64,000 nt of DNA, from NCBI RefSeq assembly GCF_000002075.1, contig NW_004797818.1:112364-176363 (forward strand), read 5' to 3'. Positions 1-12,505 of the stretch are shown piece after piece. The first letter of the stretch is position 1. The number at the start of each line of letters is the position of its first letter. The notes under the pieces were generated by a model. The model saw nothing but the letters and a program-made list of their open reading frames with translations, had not been told where the DNA came from and did no database searches. This DNA comes from Aplysia californica. Its lineage: Eukaryota > Mollusca > Gastropoda > Aplysiida > Aplysiidae. The translations under genes were made by a program, and so were the position numbers.

Positions 1-120
1 TGGGTGCGTATAGCAAAAGAAAAAAATGTATTGGTGCACGCAATTTCGTGCGTATTGTATAGCAAAAAAAAATGTGTTGGTGCACGCAATTGCGTGCGTA
101 TAGTCACTCCCGTTTTGGTG

Positions 121-127
121 TGCGCGC

Positions 128-183
<56 letters not shown>
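121..183. repeat. Compound (CG)n(TG)n microsatellite
   Basis: A run of alternating CG followed directly by about 20 TG units. Alternating purine-pyrimidine sequence of this sort can adopt Z-DNA. Confidence 0.95.
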
Positions 184-185
<2 letters not shown>

Positions 186-443
186 TCGCGCGAGTGTGCG
201 CATCTCTTGATGAAGAGTGGTGCCAGAAATTGTCCTCTGTTTGAAATTTCTTGATACAACTATAATATTTTGGGTTAATGTTGTTTTTTCTAAAAGGTTG
301 AGCCAAAGGACTAATTATAATTTCAGAACTTTAAGTATCCAGGGCTATTCCGGTAAGGATAATGATTTGCTACAACTTGTTCTCCGCAAACTTCTGTGCC
401 CTCTGCCTAGGCCTAGGCTACATTTTCGTTGTATAGGTTAGAC

Positions 444-451
444 TATAAATA
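444..451 (+). promoter_or_regulatory. Possible TATA box
   Basis: TATAAATA sits upstream of a GC-richer stretch with a donor-like AAG|gtgaat at 544/545. This could mark a non-coding first exon (about 475-544) of the PARP gene. The distance and the single motif make this weak. Confidence 0.15.
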
Positions 452-1395
452 GAAAGTTTTCCTGGAAACCCCCATAGGCCTAACTTGTTCTCGTTTCCCC
501 GTTGTCGTCCGGCCCTATCAGAAACTGGAACTGGAAGTGAGAAGGTGAATAGTGTAACGAGGAATTGAATTATGAGCTTGGTTCTAAATTTTTAAAGTGC
601 TCTTTAAATTCAGGAACAAGTTAATAAGGTAAATCTTTATTACTAAGCGATTCTGTGCTTTTCTCAGGAGTTTACAGGTCATAAATTATGTCGATGTAGA
701 TCTAGAAGTTGAATCAGTCGCGATGACTGCCATGGCTGTGTCAATGTGGCGAGCCTGATGAGAACGATGGCGATGGGCGTACACGATCTCGGCTGATAAG
801 AGAAGTAAAAAGATTAAATTAACCTAGAACTTTTCTGAAGCTGACATGTAGTCTTGATATCAGGTCGAGATGTGGATCAGCTGTTTAGCTCTTTTGTTGA
901 GATAGATTGAATATTAGGGTCTTATTCTAGTCCATACTAGAAATCTAGCTCTATAATACTCTATATATTTTATCGTTTTTATATTTAAATGAAATGGAGA
1001 TTATCTCTAGATATCTAGATCTAGAATCTAGTATTTATTATTATTTCTAGTTCAGAAATGTTAAAACAATTGTTTCCAACAAACTAGATCTAGATCTAGG
1101 GCGTCTAGGCCTAGGCTTTCTTTTCATATTATGCATAATAATATGTTATCAAAATGATGAAAATGAATGGCGCGTGATCTCTCAAACTCAACGGAAAAAG
1201 GCTTATATAGGGTCTATAATTGAGTATTGTGAATAATATACTTTATGAAGAGGTAGATGTGTTCAGAGCCAATTTACAGTTTTATATTTAGTAGTTTTTA
1301 TGCCTTGTTTTTGTTTTTTTGTTTTTTTGTTTTTTTTTAAGTCTATAAATTGATATTCCCATGAAACAGTGAGAATAGGATTCATTTTTTGTCAA
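452..1395. other. Upstream sequence without a recognised gene
   Basis: No coding exon seen. It contains clusters of AGATCTAG/TCTAGA words (about 1004-1105) and a T-rich run (1305-1340). Confidence 0.5.
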
Positions 1396-1851
1396 GTTCC
1401 ATGTGTCACGACGCAGTGGAATCTGGCGCTCGTCAATTTTTGGCCTATGGATTTCTGTCATCTTAAAGGCTGAATTTGATCATTTGCCTTGTGTTCAATG
1501 AAAAAAATATGCATTTATCTTGAATAGAAATCGAGATATACTTGCGATTGAAGGAGGTGAAGTCGCCTAGTTTCAGAAGTAAAATTAGCGAGAAAATGGT
1601 CGCCAAAGTTTGATGACTTCCATAGCTCAAAGAGTCCTTGGAAACTGCAGACTCCCATTTTTTGTGCCTTTAGTCAACGTTTTTCCATAGAATTCACTCT
1701 TAAAAGTGTTTTTGAATAAACGTATACCGGTTGTTATAGTGAGCCCCCCAAAAAAATTTTGAAAAAAATCTCCAAACTGGAAAAAAAATGCCTATTTCTG
1801 GGATTTCATTAATTTGACGAGCGCTTGATTTCACTACGCTGCCTCACATAT
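1396..1851. mobile_element. Non-autonomous DNA transposon, GCGCTCGTCAA family
   Basis: The ends are inverted repeats: TGTCACGACGCAGTGGAA with GGCGCTCGTCAA on the left, and TTGACGAGCGCTTGAT followed by ACGCTGCCTCACA on the right. About 455 bp with no coding capacity. At least eight relatives are in the window. The target-site duplication is not resolved. Confidence 0.75.
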
Positions 1852-1862
1852 AGGCCTATACA

Positions 1863-2775
1863 CAGTCGAACCTGCCTTAACGAAAACCTGTGTAAAATGG
1901 AAACCTGTCTTTACGGAATCCCCCTGCTCTCCCCTTGATTCCTCTTTCTAGTTACCTGTATAAAATGGAAACCTGTCCAACACAGAAACGGAAAGAAAAA
2001 TTTGCTCGGATCCCTTCCGAGGGTTTTACCTGTCTGAGACGGAAAATGTTTTGCCAGTTCATTCCTGGTTTGAAACAAAACTCGCAAGTTTGGTTCCATC
2101 CGCTGGCTCTAAACTTAACACCATATGCCGCTGGGCGAGGAAGGGGAGTAGGGGTGCAATTTGAGGATAGATGTTACCCCATCTATATGAGCCCTGAGTG
2201 ATGAATATGGTTAGGGTGGTGTAGGTGTGAAATCTCACGAGTACCAGTGAAAGTGCTGAAGTAGCGCTACAGCGCAGAAACTTTGATCTTTGGTAGCCAG
2301 AGGTGTGAAATTAACAATAATTTGACCTATGCCTGTCGCCTCAATCATACAGCCAGCTGAGAAGAGATCAGTTCTTTTAATAGTTGCTACATGGCAATGA
2401 GGGGTTGACTGTGCTTTTAACACCGATGGGTGTGGCTAAGCTGTGGAAGCAAAGGAGATGTTCAAATGTTTCTGTTTTTAATAGGTCAAACAGTGGTCAT
2501 ATGAAATGCAAGCACTGGTGGTAATTGGATAAATAAGACTGACGCATGTCATTAGCAGAGAGGATAGCAGCTGAGAGGTGTGAAGTTTTGACCACTTGTG
2601 ACTGCAACCGGACAAACGACCCTTGATCCCACCGCTTGGTCTTTGTCGTCTTTGAACCCCCACCCCCCCTCCCCCTCCAGCTCCCCATTAAATTCCCCTG
2701 TCAAAGGCTGAAAATGTCTAAGACGGAATTTTTTTTCTGGCTCCCTTGCAATTCTGTCTTACACAGGTTCGACTG
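1863..2775. mobile_element. TA-type MITE, GGAAACCTGT family, copy 1
   Basis: It starts CAGTCGAACCTGCCTTAACG and ends CTTACACAGGTTCGACTG, an imperfect terminal inverted repeat, with TA on the right flank. The word GGAAACCTGT recurs near the left end. Tc1/mariner (pogo-like) is the likely parent superfamily, inferred from the TIR start and TA target. Confidence 0.85.
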
Positions 2776-3038
2776 TATATATAAATATTTATATGAACGC
2801 CTAGTGAAAATGTTTGCTACTATACAACTAAAAATTATTTATTGCTTAGAGATGGCACTAGCAATTTAAGATCATCAGTATACTATATTATGATATACTG
2901 TTCAGTACTGTATGCCATGCTCGTTTCATACCAAGATTCGGAGTATGTTATAGTGCCCTGGAACTTCTATAAGTTTTGAATCAAAAACAATTTTTTTGAT
3001 GTGATTTATATAGAGTATAGCTCATGATAGACCTTAGT

Positions 3039-3784
3039 TTAATCATCATCCTCATCCAGTGCCAGATCTGTGACAGACATCGGCGACCATGGTTTTCCAT
3101 TCATTCCTTTGCTCGGATGCTCTAAAAAAAAGCTGTTTCCCTGATCTTTTTCTTTTACCCATTTGTTTAGGTTCCTTAAGTATGTTGTTCTGGGCCTACC
3201 CCTGCCTCGCTTGCCCTCAGTTTTGCCAGTGAGAGCTAGATGTTCAAGACCCATGTCTGTTCAGGTGTCCCAAAAACTGCATTTTTGTCGTTTCCTGATT
3301 GTTTTTAACATTGAGCGTCCCACGTGTGGGCTTCATCAAGCACTACCTCATTTGATTTCTTTTCCTTCCACGATACTCTTACAGTCTCCTAAGAAACCAC
3401 ATTTCTGTTGCTTCTATTTTATTTTCACTGTCTTTAGTGATTGTCCAGCATTCACAGCCATATAGAAGGGTTGACCAAACATAGCATTTCAGGACTTTCA
3501 TTTTGGTGTTCATTGAGATGTTTCTATTTTTCAGGGTTGGGCTCATTTTATTGTAACTAGCCTTAGCCATTGTAGTTCTCCTTTTTATTTCTGTGGAACA
3601 TTTGGCATCAGATGTTATCATATATCCTAGATATTTAAACTGTTGGACTTGTTTGATCTTTTCACCTTTACTAATGAGATTTCAACTAGCATTTGCTGCT
3701 TTTTTGGATATTACCATGCATTCTGTTTTCTTTACATTCAACAATAAAACAAAATGCATGGTAATATCCAAAAAAGCAGCAAAT
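3039..3784 (-). mobile_element. LINE 3' fragment (RT C-terminal region), folded back at its 5' end
   Basis: Minus-strand translation gives QQFKYLGYMITSDAK, VLKCYVWSTLLYGCE and EATEMWFLRRL, then GKRGRGRPRTTYL near the 3' end: the typical C-terminal region of an RT-encoding LINE. It is 5' truncated, and one frame change separates the two blocks. A short piece (about 3745-3784) lies in the opposite orientation and reads NNKTKCMVISKKAAN on the plus strand, giving the hairpin at 3691-3784. Confidence 0.8.
3691..3784. repeat. Perfect 32-bp inverted repeat beside exon 1
   Basis: Arms 3691-3722 and 3753-3784 are exact reverse complements with a 30-bp loop. They end 26 bp before the exon 1 acceptor AG. 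Both arms encode the same LINE motif (CMVISKKAAN) on opposite strands. Confidence 0.95.
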
Positions 3785-3825
3785 CTTAGTTTAATATTTT
3801 CTTTTTTTCAGAACCCAGTAAGGAA

Positions 3826-4072
3826 ATGGCGGCTCCAGCCAATACAAGTGTTGAGGGACTTGCCGGCAAGTGTCCAGATGTTCTGAAAAAGCTGATACAG
3901 GGCACCGTGACTTTTAAAACACTTTCTGAAGGAAAACCTGTATTTGATGGCATCAAAACAGACTTTGAAAAAGCTGGGCTGAATGTTGTGAAGGTGCTAG
4001 AAGTTAAGAATCATTTTCTGCGGGACGAATATGAGAATGAAAAAGGTTTTCTAAACAAGAGGAAAGCAAGAG
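3826..4072 (+). CDS. PARP gene exon 1 (start of catalytic domain)
   Basis: The acceptor ctttttttcag ends at 3811 and the first Met is at 3826, so the exon has at least 14 nt of leader and there is an upstream exon. It encodes 82 residues ending FLNKRKAR. The stretch VVKVLEVKNHFLRDEY matches the PARP helix-strand where the substrate loop begins (compare RIQNxxLWxxY). The donor is AG|gtgaca, and the exon ends in phase 1. No stop lies between the acceptor and the Met in this frame, so the CDS could begin further upstream. Confidence 0.8.
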
Positions 4073-7000
4073 GTGACATATGGAATTTTTATTTTACTTT
4101 TTGAAAAAATCTTTTCATCAATGATTTAAAAGTGCACTAGATAAACTTCTACCTTGACACTTCTATGATCTTAAGTGACTTTTATAATTTCCACGTCAGA
4201 CTTTCATATGTAGTATTTTTACCTTTCTTCAAAAGCATTTACTAAATACAATGGTCTCTACCAGAGAACCCGCTTTTACTGTCTAACATACTTTTTTCTC
4301 TATGATTTGAATTCTTAAGAACCAATCTAAGAACAGAAATCCTCCTAGGAATCTTTTTTTGAGCTAAGAGCAATGAACTTGTCCTAGCTGCTTTCCAACA
4401 CTTTGCAGGGGTTGGGGCAAAGGGAGAGAGGCGATTGGCATGGACCAGTGGAGGATGAAATCTATACACTACATGCACATTTTCATGAGATGATTTCTTA
4501 GGCACACCTGTGAGCTCAATGGAACAAGTCAATTGTCCAGTAATTTTCGATTTATACAATCATCCTCTGTTGCCGTTTATAAGTGTCGAGGGGAGACGCA
4601 GTTTTCTGCTGTAGTCCAGATACCCAGATCTTTCAATTGGGATATTATGGTTTCTCAGGGTTTCCTTGATGTCCTCAGTCCACCTTTTGCATGGCCTCCT
4701 CTTTTCCTTTATAGCCTGAGTGCTTGGTATTATAGGCTTTCGAGGTTGGCTGGCTAGGTGACATACATAACAGGTGGCCAAACCATTTTATTCTTAGTTT
4801 CAATATTCTGTCAAATCGTCCTGAAAGTGTTACATTGTAAAAATTCACTCAGAAGACCCTGGTTCTCACTGACTCCCAAAATGATGCATGCCACTCAGAC
4901 ATGCACGCATGCAGGTTTTTTTTGTGTTTTTTTTTTAAGCAAACCTCTCTACCTTCCCTTGGGCATTAGTACATTATTTCATCACAGATGAAAGAAGGAA
5001 GCTAATGGATGGGATCTGTTGTATCCCTAGAAATCCACCGTCTTCCCAAGAGCCTGCTTTTTCTGTCTCGTGATGACAGGGTTCTTAGGCAGAGACCACT
5101 GTGCTCAGGTCTTTCATGGAATCCCAAGTCGACATTTCCTGATGTTTGCATGTGTACGGGTGAAGTCTGACAACCAGCAAACAGAGAGGAAAATCTGACC
5201 TTCTATCTATAGTGCTCTTCATAAGGTGATAAAAGGGGTACCAAGGCTTTCATCATAGTAAGAGTTTTACAGAGCTTGCACCACAAATAGGTCATAGAAG
5301 TGCCATAAATTAGAGGTGTTACTAGAGGGTAATATTCAAAGAAAAGAAGGAGGAGAGATAGGGACAACAGATGTTTGATAGAACCGAAGGAGCAGACCAC
5401 ACCAGAGCACCTACCAACTACCCACCAATAGGGTTATATGTAATACTAATAGGGGTGTTAAGGGAAAGCTGTGCAGATAGTCATTGCGAATTGAGGATTA
5501 CATATTCTTTCTGATGTTTTAATAGTAGATTTTATAGAAATCTTCAATAGGGTCACAGTTTTCTGTGCCAAATGTGACATGTTTGATGTACACAAGAACG
5601 GGTAGCCTACAAGTCTTTGCAAAGCTTTCATTTTGACTTAGACTCATATTTACTGGTTAAGTACAAGATGGCTGCAGATGCTGATTCTGGCTCATGTGCT
5701 CATTTGCATCCACTTCAACACACAAAGACACACACACACACACACAGACTCACATTACGGTTTACCAATGTCTGGTGATCTTTCTCCTGCAAAAACTTAC
5801 AGGTGATCATGGGGAGGTCTGTGGTTGTCTGTACACATATAAATATATGCTAGAGCGGCTCATATGTCACATGTGTGTTTTGGGAAAAGGATCACTTGTA
5901 TGATGATATTCTGAGAGAAAAGTGTACTTTTCTATTTTTCCTTTACTGTGATACAAGGAAAATGAAAATAATTCCTGGAAAGCAGTTTAAATGCATTCAC
6001 TTTAGTTTTGGCTTTTGAGACTTTTGTATATTTAATACCAAACCTCTTTTTGGAATCACCAGAGCGAAATTTCAGTCTGAATGAAGTGTACTTGTACCAT
6101 GGGACAAATGAATCGAAGGAGGTGTTTCTTCAAGAAGGAATGGACAATCGATTGGCAAGCAAAGGTCTATTTGGAAAGGGTATCTATTTCAGGTATACTC
6201 ATATTTTGTGGGAGATTTTCTTTTTAATTATGTGCAGAGATCACTCTTAAAGTGAAACACAAATTTTTGGCGGAAATGATTTAATTAGCTGTTGTAGAGG
6301 AAGATTAAAAGAGTCTTTTCAGGATTTATGTTAAACAAGAAATCAGGAGTACAAAGTCAGATGGGAAAAGTTAGAAAGGAAATTTGAGATTTTGAATTTC
6401 AATCTATTTTTCTTTTACACAGCTTTCTGTAATATTTATTCAGAATACATTCCATTACTATGTGTTTAGTCAATGCTTGTGAAAAGACTCTAAACTTGTA
6501 AAGGAAATTCACCATTCACTCTAAAAAAAAAAGATCATGTTTAGCTATCTACTCATGAATTTTGAAGTTGAACTCAGTGGCAGTGTATTCTCCTGGCTAC
6601 TGTACACTCACAGAAATGTTTGTTAAAACCATACCTTGAATTGAATTTCATGTATTCTATTGGGAAACATTGTAACTATTATTTATTTTGCTGATGATTG
6701 TTTTGATGATGACAAGTACAAGAAAACTTTCGGCTTCTTCAGTTTCGATTATTGAGGAGGTCTCCAGAATTTTTTTTAAAACCTTAAAATGCTGCGTCCT
6801 GAGAAGTCATGCACAGCCAGATGCATACACATCGAAACAAAGTCACATGGCCCAGCTCATATGCAAATGAGCTGGGTGAGTTCATTATTCGGTGCTGCTG
6901 ACCTAACACCTATTTTTTGTTCCTTTCACATACAAAGTATGTCTTTTTATGATAGTTTGGATTTTGCTTGATGCTTTGTTTACATACAGTCGGACCTGAC

Positions 7001-10000
7001 TTAACAGAAACCTGTGTAAGACAGAAACCTATCATAACGGAATCTCCCTGCTCCCCTCTTGATAAATACCTCTATAACTACCTCTATAGAATGGAGACCT
7101 GCCTAACACGGAAACGGAAAGAGAAGTTCCTTCCCCTTGAAGGGTTTTTGCTTATCTTAGATGGAAAATGCTTTGCTCACTCAGCCCTGATTTGAAACAA
7201 AGCTCCCAAGTTTGGTTCCATCGACTCATCTAACCTTAATGCCATGCCAGCTGACGAGGAAGGGAAATAGGGGTGCGACTTTGGGGTAGATGTTGCCCCA
7301 TCCATGTGAGCCTTGAGTGGTGCAGATTGTTAGGGTGATGTGGATGTGAAAACTCACCAGTGCCTGTGAAAGTGCTTGAATGGCGTTCTAGCATGGAAAC
7401 TCTCCTGGGTAGCCAGAGGTTAGAGGTGGGAAATTTGTTTGACCAATGCCTGCTGCTCGAGTCGTTTGGGCAACTGAGAAAAAAGATCCTCAAATCATTG
7501 TCATATGCACGGGATGAGTGGAATTGCTTGAATCTGCTTTTTACACTTACACCGATGGGTGATGCTAAGGATAGAAACAAAGGAGATATTCAGTCGTTTA
7601 TATTTTAAATAGGTAAAAAAGTGGTCCTATGAAATGCACTGGTGCGATGAATAAGCTGGACAGATGCATGCCGTTATCAAAGAGACTAGGATAGCCCTTT
7701 AGGTGTGAAGTTTTGATCACTGCTTGCCCACTGGACAAGCAATCCTTGATCCCACCTGCTGGGCCTGTGAAACCCCCCTCTGTCTCCCCCTAAATTCCCC
7801 TGTCTAAGACGGAATTTTTTTTCTGGGTCCCTTGCGATTCCACCTTACACAGGTTTCACTGTATTTTAAAAATTAGAGCAGAAATTTGTGTTAGATCTAT
7901 TCACTTTGTTCTGGTACTTTTATTACTGTGTTTTTGTTTTTGCTTTTAGAAAGAGATAATCTTTTCATTCCAAGCTATACACAGATATGTCCATTGTATA
8001 TACAGTAGTCTCCGCCTAAGATCCCACCGCTTACGATCCCGGTTCGCTTAAGATCCCGCTGATTTAAGAAAACAGAATTTATACTACACAAAAGTCACCT
8101 CTAAGATCCCGCTCTGATTCACTCTGAAGGTCTACATTCGGCTAAGATCCCGCATTTCAGGTCATAATTTTTGCGGGGAAAAACCCGGGCGGGACAGCCG
8201 ATCAACCAAGAGTGAAAATTTGAGATCAATAAACTGTCCGTCGCATCAAAGATCAGCTGCTATCGTGAATGTGATCACATACACGTTGTAAAACTCGATG
8301 AAGCGATACAATGTTTGCCCCAGACGGGATCACACCGGGGTGTGAACTGACCGACACGTTTGTTTTCCCCGAACATCTCACTCACACCTGAGCTATCCCC
8401 ATAAACTTACATCACTCATTGGGTGGGTAGGGCCTACACGTTCGCTCCTGGCGGGATCACATTCAACTGTGAACTCTTCCCTGACCATTGGAGAAGTTGT
8501 TTCTACTCCCGAACTTGCGAGACAGACTGAATTTTAATTGGTGTGTTCACAACGTAATGGTGTGTAACGACAAAGGCGGTTGGGGGAGATGGAAAGCTAT
8601 AAATTTTCGACAGGTAAGGGGGAGGGGAGGGGCAACTTGATAAACGTAGATCTTGAGCCTCATGATAGGATAATAAGTGAAAATGGCACGCCTCATCCCA
8701 CTATGCCCTGTGATAGGTCATCAAGGTTAACCACTCTTTCCTCGCCATACGTCATAAACCCACAAAGCGGTCACGTCAGTTCATTTTAGAGATTGTTGGA
8801 GACCATTTTACCGATTGTAAGCCTTAACATGGGTCACCATAGATTCTTCCCTGGGTTCGTCGGTTAAGATCCCGGTTCGCCTAAGATCCCGCTTTTCCTT
8901 GCTCCCGAGCACCGGGATCTTAGGCGGAGACTACTGTATTGCAATTTACCTCAGTTGGGCTCCTTAAAGTTTTGTGCAAATATTTACTGTTCATCAGGGG
9001 TATCTGTTTTAATATATATTTTCTTTGTGATGTTCAACAGTGATGATCCTAAAAAATGCCTTATGTATGCAGAGAGAGGCACAAAAGATGAGCTGATTCT
9101 TCTTACAAGGGTTTTGCTCGGTGAATCAAAGGTAGGGGAGCTTGTTATAAACGTTTCAATTTGTGACTTGTTCAGTAATTCTTTTTTAATTTTTATTAAT
9201 TTGGGGATGGGGGGGGGGGGGGGGGGTCATGATGCTCAGTTATAACATCACAGAATTCACAAAAATATCAGGCGGATGTCACTAGTATATCAGCTGTCAT
9301 ATTCTTTAACTCATTCGCTATGTATTATTTTCGGCTTGTGGACGAATTTTTTTCGGGAGGGCGAAATGAGATGATGACTAGTGCGCAGTTCACAGGTCTT
9401 GGGGGCCATAAATTCAAATAAATATCAACATATTATATACCAACATTTTCAGTATGGTTTGTAGAATACATCTGTATTGTTTATTTGAGTATTTTTCAAC
9501 TTTGGTTTCTGTAAGAGGCGATTATGCAACACAATTGTGATTGGCTGCGGATAAAATTTGAAAACAAAAAACGTATAATCTCAGATGAAACTAAAAAAAT
9601 ATGTTTGCACCTAGTCAAATTGCACATCAAAATAACCATAACTGTATATAGAACAGGAAAATATGGAAAAATGAGCAGTTATTTACATACATTCCATAAT
9701 ATTTGTACATTTGGATCATAAACTCCGATATTGAAAAAACAAAACATTTTTAATAATTTTGAAAAAAGGATCCCAAACAGAAAAAAAACACTTGTATCTT
9801 ATATAGAATTATTCAGAATTGCATTTGGAATAAACCTATACATGTCTTGGATGGTACTTTTTGAGTAAATTCACCAAAAAGTAGTGATTTTGGAGAGAAA
9901 AAAAATATTTTGACTATTTAGATCTAGGCCTAGATCTAGCACTCAAAAATATTGATTTCTCAACTACAGTGCACTGGCAATTTGAGTCCAGTAGTATCAA

Positions 10001-12458
10001 TATTATAAGAAGAGTCCTACACTTCTTTAGTGAGCAAAATAATGATACATTTTGTTGTGTAAAAGTACAAATACTGGTGTCCGGCTATAAATTGGGCTTC
10101 GCGATAAAACAATGTCGCATAAACTTCGAAATCGTGTTTCAAAACGGAATCAAAACTTACGATTTTCAGTGGAAACGCTTGACCCGGAAGTCAACATTAT
10201 ATTATGACCTTTATTTTAACATGGATATGTGGATTGGAATAGAAACCTCTAAAATTGAACGTCGGTTCTCGAGCCGCCTGGGGCGGCTAAGCGTACTGAC
10301 GGCACTCTAGCCGCGCCGCCCCCCACAGCTCGGCGTAGCGAATGAGTTAAAAGATGGGCTTGCAAGGGTTTTTATGCACAAGTCAATCTTTGGGAAAACT
10401 TTTTCACAGTGTTGAGATGCCATGCAAATGCAGTCTGCCACTTTCAGCTATGCAGTACCAAATGGCACCGTACCATGGTATGGAGTGGGGGGTGAGGGAG
10501 GAGGAGGGAGGGCGTGACAATTGCCACCAAATGTCCATATGTCATCTTCCCCTGAAATCAGCCAAATTAGATTTAGCATAATGTAGTATAAAGTCATGTA
10601 ACATCATATAAACTGCTTGTCTGCATATTAGAAACATGAATGGTATCTGAAAGTAACCCAAATTAAGCAAGATCTCTGACTGCTTGGCCTACACCAAGAG
10701 CCTTCTTACTTAAGATGTCAAATCATTCTTATTTGACTCACTGTAGTGAGCCTAGTTCCACTGCTGGTGGTGGGAGGGTGCCACTGGTAAGTTCTACTTC
10801 TGTTCCCTGTCTTGTTTTAGTAGAGGTTTTACGGCGCTCGCAACTGCATAAGGTCATATGAGCGCCAGAAGATTAGAGGTGTTACAATAAGAGAGTAACG
10901 AACATAAAAAAGAAGGAGGGGAGAAAAGGACGATAGATGTTTTATAGGAAAGAAGAAGCAAACCACATCAAAGCACCCGCCAACCACCCACTGTTTTTGT
11001 CTGCCTGACTTGCTTTTTGCTTGCACTAGATGACTATGTTTGTGTAAATTTGCCTCTCTTTACTCAAACAAACAATCCATTGAGTTGCATTTTTCCAATA
11101 TTGTGTCAGAAATTTTAGTTACCTTTAGTTTCCTTGTGCATTCTCTTGTAGTAAGCCTTATTGTATTGGATTGCATTTTCATAATGTTGTGTGAGACATT
11201 TCCATACCAATCCCTTTTGTGTTCTCTCATAATGATTGTTAATATTCTACACTGTGGACACTACATTAGCTCAGGTGGAATCCTGTTGAGCCATGGATCG
11301 CATGGCCCTGGTTTGAACCCCAGACTGGGCATTCTTGAATTCGGGATGTGTTGTGGGGTTTTCAAGGTTCTCAACCCATTTGGTTTGGTCCCACCTCTTA
11401 ACCCTCTTAGCACCATAGATAGGTCAGCAGGTCAGCACAACAGGACCAAAATTGCAGCCAGCTGATGGCTTCCCAGAACCAAATTATTTCAGTGTTTTTC
11501 AGAAGTTTAGGGGGCGTAGCAAAGAAATTGCTTTTTCTTTTGATGTAAGCGACGTATTTCGATGAAATTTCACATACACAGACCTTGGACATCAGCATCT
11601 AAATTTAGACTGGAATGTTCTTATCTCCAAGCCTACACTAAAAGCGGGTGTGTCAGGCCGGTAAAAGCCGGTATGGCAATATGTCGCGAAGGCCAGTTTA
11701 GGCCGGTATATGGCTCAAAAAGGGTTAAATAACCTAATAGTGTTGATGGCGTTGTTAAATCCATACACTTACACATACTATTCCACACTGTCATCGACCC
11801 ACTTGAGTAACTTTAGAAAGTGTTCTCTTGCACTGGGTCCTTATTTGACTGAAATCCAACAATAGGCAGTCCTTTCCCTCTTCAAAAAAGAGCTTTCATC
11901 TCCTACAAAAGTACTTATTGTGAGTGGTTGTGGGTGCTCTGGTGTGCTTTGCTCCTTCTTTCCTATCAAACATCTATTGACGTCCTTATCTTTCCTTTTT
12001 CTATCCCTTGTATGTTTCTCTCTTGTAATGCCTCTAATTTTTGGCACTTATATGACCCACTTGTGTTGCAAGTGCCAAAAACTTTCACTAAACAAAAGCA
12101 CTTTTAAATTTCAAGTTCATGCTGGAATGGTTAGTATGGTAACTTTGGGGGGAGGGGTGGGGGGGGGGGGGGGTTGAGTGCATTTCATTATGTGTGACCT
12201 GTCGTTGTGAAGAATTTGTGTTTTGTCACGCATATAATATGTCATGTTGGGTCACTTTTACCTCCCCTCCCCCACTTCTTTCCCTGTTCTACCCCCACCC
12301 CCTTTCAGGTATATGAAGATGGAAAAACAGATCGATCCCTGAAACGTGAACCAAAGAAAGAGAATCCCGGCCAGGGGTCCAGATTCTATGATTCAGTTCA
12401 GGTATGTTTCTGCATTTAGGTGTGTCTGTTTATGTGCATGCGTGTGTATGTGTGTGTC

Positions 12459-12505
<47 letters not shown>

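Noticed and set aside
9969-10310. A 113-codon open frame on the plus strand
   Set aside because: It lies wholly inside the TTAA-flanked transposon and shows no known domain or codon bias.
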